In this document: piece after piece, positions 6,101-10,383 of the stretch
Numbering within the stretch: position 1 is the first letter of the stretch
Layout: each line of letters starts with the position of its first letter
Assembly: GCA_044337705.1 (NCBI GenBank)
Contig: JBIINB010000149.1
Coordinates: 1-10,383 of the forward strand
Reading direction: 5' to 3'
Length of the DNA stretch: 10,383 nucleotides
Source of the DNA: JBEISR01 sp044337705
GTDB taxonomy: Bacteria > Planctomycetota > Planctomycetia > Pirellulales > Pirellulaceae
Program-made: the position numbers and the translations under genes
Notes under the pieces: model-generated
Seen by the model: the letters and a program-made list of their open reading frames with translations, nothing else
Told to the model about the DNA's origin: nothing
The model's database searches: none

Positions 6101-7333
6101 GTGACTGGTCCATGGATGGTATGGTTGCTGGGTTGTCTGGCCGCGATGGGTATCAACGAGGCGATCGATCGCCTTGCCTACTGGCCTCGTGGCATCGGCC
6201 GCACTGGGCCAGCCCCAGAAGGTTGTCCGAAGCGAGGAGGCTGGGACTGGTTGCCAGTGCTGGGTTGGTTCAGGTTGCGGCGCGAATCGGGACATCATGG
6301 ACCCGGTTTCTGGCTTCGGCCGATGGCGCTGGAGTGCCTTCTGCCCCTGTTTCTTCTCTGGCTTTATCGCTGGGAGCTTCAGGGACAGCTTCTTCCGGGG
6401 AACCTGGCGGCCGATCCAAGGCTGGCAGGGGAACTTGGACTGAATTGGCAGTTCTGGGTTCACGCCTCTCTGATCAGCATGCTGGTGATCGCTACCTGTA
6501 TCGATCTGGACGAGCGGATGATTCCCGACACGGTGACAACACCGCTGACGCTGCTGGCGGTTTTTGGCGCCGCCGTTTTTCCCGACTGGAGATTCTGGGT
6601 GACCGGGCTGAGCCCCGAAGGTAGCTGGGTGGTGACTCGATTGCATCCGGCCAGCCCCGATCCTTGGAATCCCTGGTGGCACAGCTCATCGGGATTTGGG
6701 ACCATCCTTCTGCTTTATAGCCTCTGGTGTTTTGCCCTGGCCGATCGCCGTTGGATCCTACGACGCGGCTGGAAAAAAGCGTGGCACTACTTCCTGGCAG
6801 GATTGGTGCGCCACCCGTCCTGGAAATTGCTTCTGGGGATCTGGTTGTTCGGCTTGATGGGACTTGGCTGGATCTACGCTCGCGGCACGCCGGCTGCGTG
6901 GTCGGCGGTGGTCAACAGCGTCTTCGGGATGGCGATGGCAGGAGCGCTCGTCTGGTCGCTCAGGCTGGTAGCCCGGCTGGCGATGGGGGTGGAGGCGATC
7001 GGATTCGGCGACGTGACGTTGATGGCGATGGTAGGAGCCGTGCTGGGCTGGCAGCCTGCGTGGCTGGCATTTTTCATCGGTCCGATGGCAGCCATTCCGC
7101 TGGTGATCCTTGTCTATCTTTGGACCCGCGATCCGGCGACACCTTTGGGACCCTACCTGGCGCTCGGTTCGCTGCTGACCATCGTCGCCTTCCGACCGCT
7201 CTACCTGGAATGGGCCTCCGAGCGACTTTTTTTTCTCGGTGACTGGCTGATCTATCTGTTTGTGGGATTCCTGGTCGCTTTTGGTCTACTGCTGGCCCTT
7301 CTGGGACTGATCAAGGGGCGATGGGCCCGCTGA
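6101..7333 (+). CDS. Prepilin peptidase (A24 family), divergent long form
   Basis: This 410-residue inner-membrane aspartic peptidase would cleave, and perhaps N-methylate, type IV pilin or type II secretion pseudopilin leaders. The catalytic sites are clear: D135-L-D137-ERMIPD (135-143) and G301-F-G-D304. The family's late motif PLGPYLALGS (348-357) is also present. The N-terminal region keeps a recognisable LPVLGWFRLR (51-60), but the two CxxC pairs of classical enzymes are gone. The distance from the first to the second catalytic Asp is about 167 residues, against roughly 60-65 in PilD-like enzymes; the insertion (about 165-270) contains extra hydrophobic segments near 198-214 and 241-260. 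The GTG start immediately follows the aroK stop, with AGAGGG at 6088-6093 as ribosome site. An internal ATG at 6116 is a less likely start. No pilin or secretion genes lie in the window, so its substrates are elsewhere. PilD-type function is certain at family level only. Confidence 0.9.
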   Translation: MTGPWMVWLLGCLAAMGINEAIDRLAYWPRGIGRTGPAPEGCPKRGGWDWLPVLGWFRLRRESGHHGPGFWLRPMALECLLPLFLLWLYRWELQGQLLPGNLAADPRLAGELGLNWQFWVHASLISMLVIATCIDLDERMIPDTVTTPLTLLAVFGAAVFPDWRFWVTGLSPEGSWVVTRLHPASPDPWNPWWHSSSGFGTILLLYSLWCFALADRRWILRRGWKKAWHYFLAGLVRHPSWKLLLGIWLFGLMGLGWIYARGTPAAWSAVVNSVFGMAMAGALVWSLRLVARLAMGVEAIGFGDVTLMAMVGAVLGWQPAWLAFFIGPMAAIPLVILVYLWTRDPATPLGPYLALGSLLTIVAFRPLYLEWASERLFFLGDWLIYLFVGFLVAFGLLLALLGLIKGRWAR

Positions 7334-7366
7334 GCGGGACGGGAATGATGAGCGGGACGGGGATCG
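7331..7366. repeat. Imperfect 18-bp direct duplication at a stop codon
   Basis: Copy one, TGAGCGGGACGGGAATGA (7331-7348), begins with the TGA stop of the prepilin peptidase gene. Copy two (7349-7366) follows directly and matches at 15 of 18 positions, the first 13 being identical. It shares the core GCGGGACG with the 39-bp array at the left end, which may be chance in G+C-rich DNA. Confidence 0.75.
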
Positions 7367-7375
7367 GCCTCTGGC

Positions 7376-7402
7376 TTGCACTTCCTGAGCGATTGCTACA
7401 AT
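7376..7402 (+). promoter_or_regulatory. Extended -10 promoter for the GH63-type gene
   Basis: TTGCAC (7376-7381), a 15-bp spacer, then TGC directly before TACAAT (7397-7402) gives a -35 match, an extended -10 TGn and a strong -10. The short spacer is offset by the extended -10. Transcription would start near 7409, leaving a leader of about 147 nt before the GTG at 7556. The string CTACAATRAG recurs at the PSCyt gene's candidate promoter. Confidence 0.55.
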
Positions 7403-7540
7403 GAGTCGCTCGCATCAGGCGGTTGGCAGGCGTTGCATTGGCGGGCAGCTCACCGCAGCAACGCTTGGTGGAAGCACCGGAGGAGGATCCCCGGCGGCTT
7501 TATTCTTCAGGACCGTCACCAGGCAAAGGATGGCCGATTC

Positions 7541-7547
7541 AGGGAGG
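7541..7547 (+). promoter_or_regulatory. Ribosome binding site that fixes the GH63 start
   Basis: AGGGAGG is a near-ideal Shine-Dalgarno site eight bases before the GTG at 7556. The same frame is open back to a TTG at 7376, but that codon overlaps the -35 element and the 60 extra residues look unlike protein of this family. Confidence 0.8.
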
Positions 7548-7555
7548 TTTCGAGG

Positions 7556-10258
7556 GTGCCCAAAGGGAAACAAAGCGCCGGGAATCGACGCATTGAAGGA
7601 GCCGAGCAGCATCGACTTTGGGAAGCTAGAGAGCGCATCGCCAATTGGCAGCGATGGGGTCCTTATCTGTCGGAGAGGCAGTGGGGTACGGTCCGCGAGG
7701 ATTACTCGCACTTCCAGGATGCTTGGTCGTTTTTTACGCACGAACATGCCAGATCACGCGCGTACCGTTGGGGCGAAGATGGCCTTTTGGGAATTTGCGA
7801 CCGACAGTGTCGCCTCTGTTTTTCTTTTGCCTTCTGGAATGGACGCGACCCGATTCTCAAGGAGCGACTCTTTGGACTCAGCGGGCCCGAAGGGAACCAT
7901 GGGGAGGACGTCAAGGAGTGCTACTTCTATCAGGATGCCGTGCCCACGGCATCCTATCTGAAGGGACTCTACCTGTACCCACTGGCCGAATATCCCTATG
8001 CCGAGCTGGTGGCGGTCAATCGCGGCAAGTCGCGCACCGAACCGGAGTGGGAATTGCTGGACAGCGGCAGTCTGGATCGGGAAGGGTATGTGGCATGCCA
8101 GATCGAGTATGCCAAGGAAGCGCCCGATGACCTCCTGATGCGTCTGACCATGACTCATCGCGGAACCAGCCGCGCCACTTTGACTGTCCTTCCGCAGCTC
8201 TGGTTTCGCAACACCTGGAGCTGGGGATGCGACCACGAAGGCTGTTCGATGAAGCCTCGCATCGATGCCACCGATCCCAACCGTGTCCTGGCTCAACACG
8301 AAACACTGGGAGAATATGAGTTTCGGGTAGAGCCGATGGGGACGCAGCCTATCGACTGGCTATGCACCGACAACGAAACCAATCCCCAACTGCACCCCGC
8401 ATATCCATCCGAGGGGAAGTACTTCAAAGATGCCTTCCATCGTCGGATCATCGACCGTGAGGAAGCGGCTGTCGATCGTCGTCACATCGGGACGAAGGTG
8501 GCGGCGTGGTATCAGATCGCTCTGGAACCGGGCGAGAGCCATGTGGTTCGTTGTCGCCTGAGATCGAGGGATCTGCCCGCAATCGACCAATGGTTCGGCG
8601 ATTCGTTCGAACAGATTTTCGATCAACGGAAACAGGAAGCCGATCAGTTTTATCGGGAGGTGATTCCGGAGCATCTGGTGGGCGAGGTACGAAACGTTTC
8701 ACGCCAAGCGTACGCAGGCCTGACCTGGTCCAAACAGTTTTATCACTACTTCGTGCAGGGCTGGCTGCATGGCGATACAGGTTTCCCAGTGCTCCCCGGA
8801 TCAAGACTCCAGGGACGCAATGCCGACTGGCAGCACCTGTTCAACCGCGACGTCATCTCCATGCCAGATAAATGGGAGTATCCCTGGTATGCCGCATGGG
8901 ATCTGGCGTTCCATATGATCCCCATGGCGAGGATCGATCTGGAGTTTGCCAAGGAGCAGTTGATCCTGTTCCTCCGTGAGTGGTACATGCATCCCAACGG
9001 GCAGATCCCTGCGTACGAATGGGCCTTCGGAGATGTCAACCCGCCAGTCCACGCATGGGCCTGCTGGAGGGTGTATCAGATGAGCGGCCCGCCGGGCCAG
9101 CGCGACCGTGAATTCCTCGCCCGCTCCTTCCAGAAACTGCTGCTGAACTTCACCTGGTGGGTCAATCGCAAGGATATCCGCGGCAAGCATCTCTTCTCGG
9201 GTGGCTTTCTGGGACTGGACAACATCGGCGTCTTCGATCGCAACAAACCATTCCCGGGAGGAGGCCACCTGGAACAGGCCGATGCAACCGGATGGATGGC
9301 GTTCTACTGCGGCTGCATGCTGCAGATGGCGCTGGAACTGGCCGAGGGAGACAATGCCTATGGGGACATGGCAAGCAAATTTTTCGAGCACTATGTCAAC
9401 ATTTCCGATGCAGTCAACAGCCTTCACGGCACGGGACTCTGGGACAGCAAGGATGGATTCTACTATGACCATCTCTATCTGGACGGAACTCCCTACCCCA
9501 TGCGCATCCGATCGATGGTCGGTCTGATTCCGCTGTGCACCAGCGTGCTACTGGCTGACGAAACCATCGATTCCATTGGTGGCTTCAAAAAACGGATGCA
9601 GTGGTTCCTCAATCACAACAAGAAGGTCACCGAGAAGATGACCTTTCTGCAATCGCGCAAGGAAGCCAACGGCAAGGTGCTCACCCATCGCCTCCTGGCC
9701 CTTCCTTCCGAAAAGCGATTCCGCAAGATGCTCGAGTACCTGCTCGATGAGAACGAATTTCTTTCCCCTTTCGGCGTCCGGTCGCTGTCGGCCGTCCATC
9801 GCAAAAATCCTTTCGAATTCAACTTCGAGGGACGGACCGAAAAGGTGTCCTACCTGCCAGGTGAAAGCGACTCGCAGATGTTCGGTGGCAATAGCAATTG
9901 GCGAGGTCCGGTCTGGTTCCCAGTCAATTTCCTGATCGTCGAATCGCTGCGAGACTATCACGCCTTCTACGGCGATTCGTTCCAGATCGAGTGCCCCACA
10001 GGATCCGGACGCCTGATGAACCTCCTGGAAGTGGCTCAGGAAATCGAACGCCGCTTGATCTCCCTCTTCCTTCCCGACGGAACCGGCGCCCGCCCCTGCC
10101 ACGGACCCTACGAGCGTTTCGCCAAGGATCGACAATGGCAGGATCTAATTCTGTTCCATGAGTACTTCCATGGCGATACAGGCAAGGGACTGGGCGCCAG
10201 CCACCAGACTGGCTGGACCTCCCTGGTCGCCACCCTGTTGGAACGAACTGGCCGCTGA
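7556..10258 (+). CDS. GH63-type glycoside hydrolase (MGH1-like domain)
   Basis: This 900-residue protein belongs to a bacterial group of GH63-like enzymes, usually annotated as glucosidase or MGH1-like glycoside hydrolase. The hallmark N-terminal block WGPYLSERQWGTVREDYS (34-51) is present, followed by HARSRAYRWGEDGL (64-77) and NGRDPILKERLFGL. An N-terminal beta-rich domain (about 25-330) precedes an alpha/alpha toroid (about 370-890). Probable catalytic residues by family position are Asp449 in YAAWDLAF as acid and Glu869 in FHEYFHGDTG as base. NSNWRGPVWFP (779-789) and HQTGWTSLV near the end are typical sugar-binding blocks. No signal peptide is visible, suggesting a cytoplasmic enzyme acting on an alpha-glycoside such as a storage oligosaccharide or a glycosylglycerate osmolyte; the substrate is inference. 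It has its own promoter and a GTG start. Its last five codons and stop are the first unit of the 16-bp repeat array. Confidence 0.9.
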   Translation: MPKGKQSAGNRRIEGAEQHRLWEARERIANWQRWGPYLSERQWGTVREDYSHFQDAWSFFTHEHARSRAYRWGEDGLLGICDRQCRLCFSFAFWNGRDPILKERLFGLSGPEGNHGEDVKECYFYQDAVPTASYLKGLYLYPLAEYPYAELVAVNRGKSRTEPEWELLDSGSLDREGYVACQIEYAKEAPDDLLMRLTMTHRGTSRATLTVLPQLWFRNTWSWGCDHEGCSMKPRIDATDPNRVLAQHETLGEYEFRVEPMGTQPIDWLCTDNETNPQLHPAYPSEGKYFKDAFHRRIIDREEAAVDRRHIGTKVAAWYQIALEPGESHVVRCRLRSRDLPAIDQWFGDSFEQIFDQRKQEADQFYREVIPEHLVGEVRNVSRQAYAGLTWSKQFYHYFVQGWLHGDTGFPVLPGSRLQGRNADWQHLFNRDVISMPDKWEYPWYAAWDLAFHMIPMARIDLEFAKEQLILFLREWYMHPNGQIPAYEWAFGDVNPPVHAWACWRVYQMSGPPGQRDREFLARSFQKLLLNFTWWVNRKDIRGKHLFSGGFLGLDNIGVFDRNKPFPGGGHLEQADATGWMAFYCGCMLQMALELAEGDNAYGDMASKFFEHYVNISDAVNSLHGTGLWDSKDGFYYDHLYLDGTPYPMRIRSMVGLIPLCTSVLLADETIDSIGGFKKRMQWFLNHNKKVTEKMTFLQSRKEANGKVLTHRLLALPSEKRFRKMLEYLLDENEFLSPFGVRSLSAVHRKNPFEFNFEGRTEKVSYLPGESDSQMFGGNSNWRGPVWFPVNFLIVESLRDYHAFYGDSFQIECPTGSGRLMNLLEVAQEIERRLISLFLPDGTGARPCHGPYERFAKDRQWQDLILFHEYFHGDTGKGLGASHQTGWTSLVATLLERTGR

Positions 10259-10383
10259 ACGAACTGGCCGCTGAACGAACTGGCCGCTGAACGAACTGGC
10301 CGCTGAACGAACTGGCCGCTGAACGAACTGGCCGCTGAACGAACTGGCCGCTGAACGAACTGGCCGCTGAACGAACTGGCCGC
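10241..10383. repeat. Perfect 16-bp tandem array at the GH63 stop codon
   Basis: The unit GAACGAACTGGCCGCT is repeated eight times without a mismatch (10241-10368), and a ninth copy is cut after 15 bases by the window edge. The first unit encodes the last five residues (ERTGR), and its final T opens the TGA stop. Each unit contains one TGA; since 16 is not a multiple of 3, the array places stops in all three plus-strand frames every 48 bp, while the minus strand stays open. No internal hairpin of note is seen. Complete identity between copies points to recent slippage expansion or homogenisation, or to an assembly artefact at a contig end. Confidence 0.97.

Noticed and set aside
5797..6682. 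Long overlapping ORFs (5797-6624 plus, 5882-6682 minus) across the aroK/prepilin peptidase junction
   Set aside because: Both overlap two genes with intact catalytic motifs in another frame, and their translations are Arg/Ser/Pro-rich shadows without family signatures.
7376..7555. N-terminal extension of the GH63 protein from TTG at 7376
   Set aside because: The TTG overlaps the candidate -35 element, the translated segment does not resemble the family, and a strong AGGGAGG site favours GTG at 7556.
8801..10135. Minus-strand ORFs of 223 and 195 residues inside the GH63 gene
   Set aside because: They are antisense to a well-supported gene, show no domain and lack convincing start signals.
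10241..10383. Right-end array as a transcription terminator
   Set aside because: The 16-bp unit has no self-complementary stem beyond GGCC and no T-run, so an intrinsic terminator role is unsupported.

Overview
The window reads as chromosomal DNA from a planctomycete (Planctomycetota, probably a Pirellulales- or Planctomycetales-type genome). The strongest evidence is the large minus-strand gene, a PSCyt1/DUF1549/DUF1553 secreted cytochrome-like protein of a class greatly expanded in that phylum. High G+C, frequent GTG starts, an atypical prepilin peptidase and loosely packed genes agree with this. No phage, insertion sequence, CRISPR array or defence cassette is visible.

Layout. Positions 1-367 hold a tandem array of alternating 39-bp subunits (a 78-bp higher-order unit) with a hairpin at every junction. 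It ends just beyond the stop codon of the PSCyt1/PSD1 gene (382-3519, minus). A 274-bp divergent intergenic region follows, then an unrecognised multi-pass membrane protein (3794-4546, plus), a Fur-family metalloregulator (4703-5173, plus) with a hairpin after its stop, and a tRNA-Ala(CGC) gene on the minus strand (5266-5338). Next come shikimate kinase (5489-6100) and, starting at the very next base, a prepilin peptidase (6101-7333). A candidate extended -10 promoter and a leader of about 150 nt precede a 900-residue GH63-type glycoside hydrolase (7556-10258). The last codons and stop of that gene form the first unit of a perfect 16-bp tandem array that runs off the window's right edge.

The genes look mostly like independent housekeeping or accessory functions: carbohydrate breakdown (GH63, and possibly the PSCyt protein), aromatic amino-acid synthesis (AroK), pilin or pseudopilin processing (prepilin peptidase), metal or peroxide sensing (Fur) and translation (tRNA-Ala). 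Only aroK and the prepilin peptidase look co-transcribed. The most distinctive signal is not a gene: three of the protein genes carry short tandem repeats at or just past their stop codons, and two of these arrays form the ends of the window. I see no convincing multi-gene novel system. The repeat behaviour and the divergent prepilin peptidase are the best leads.
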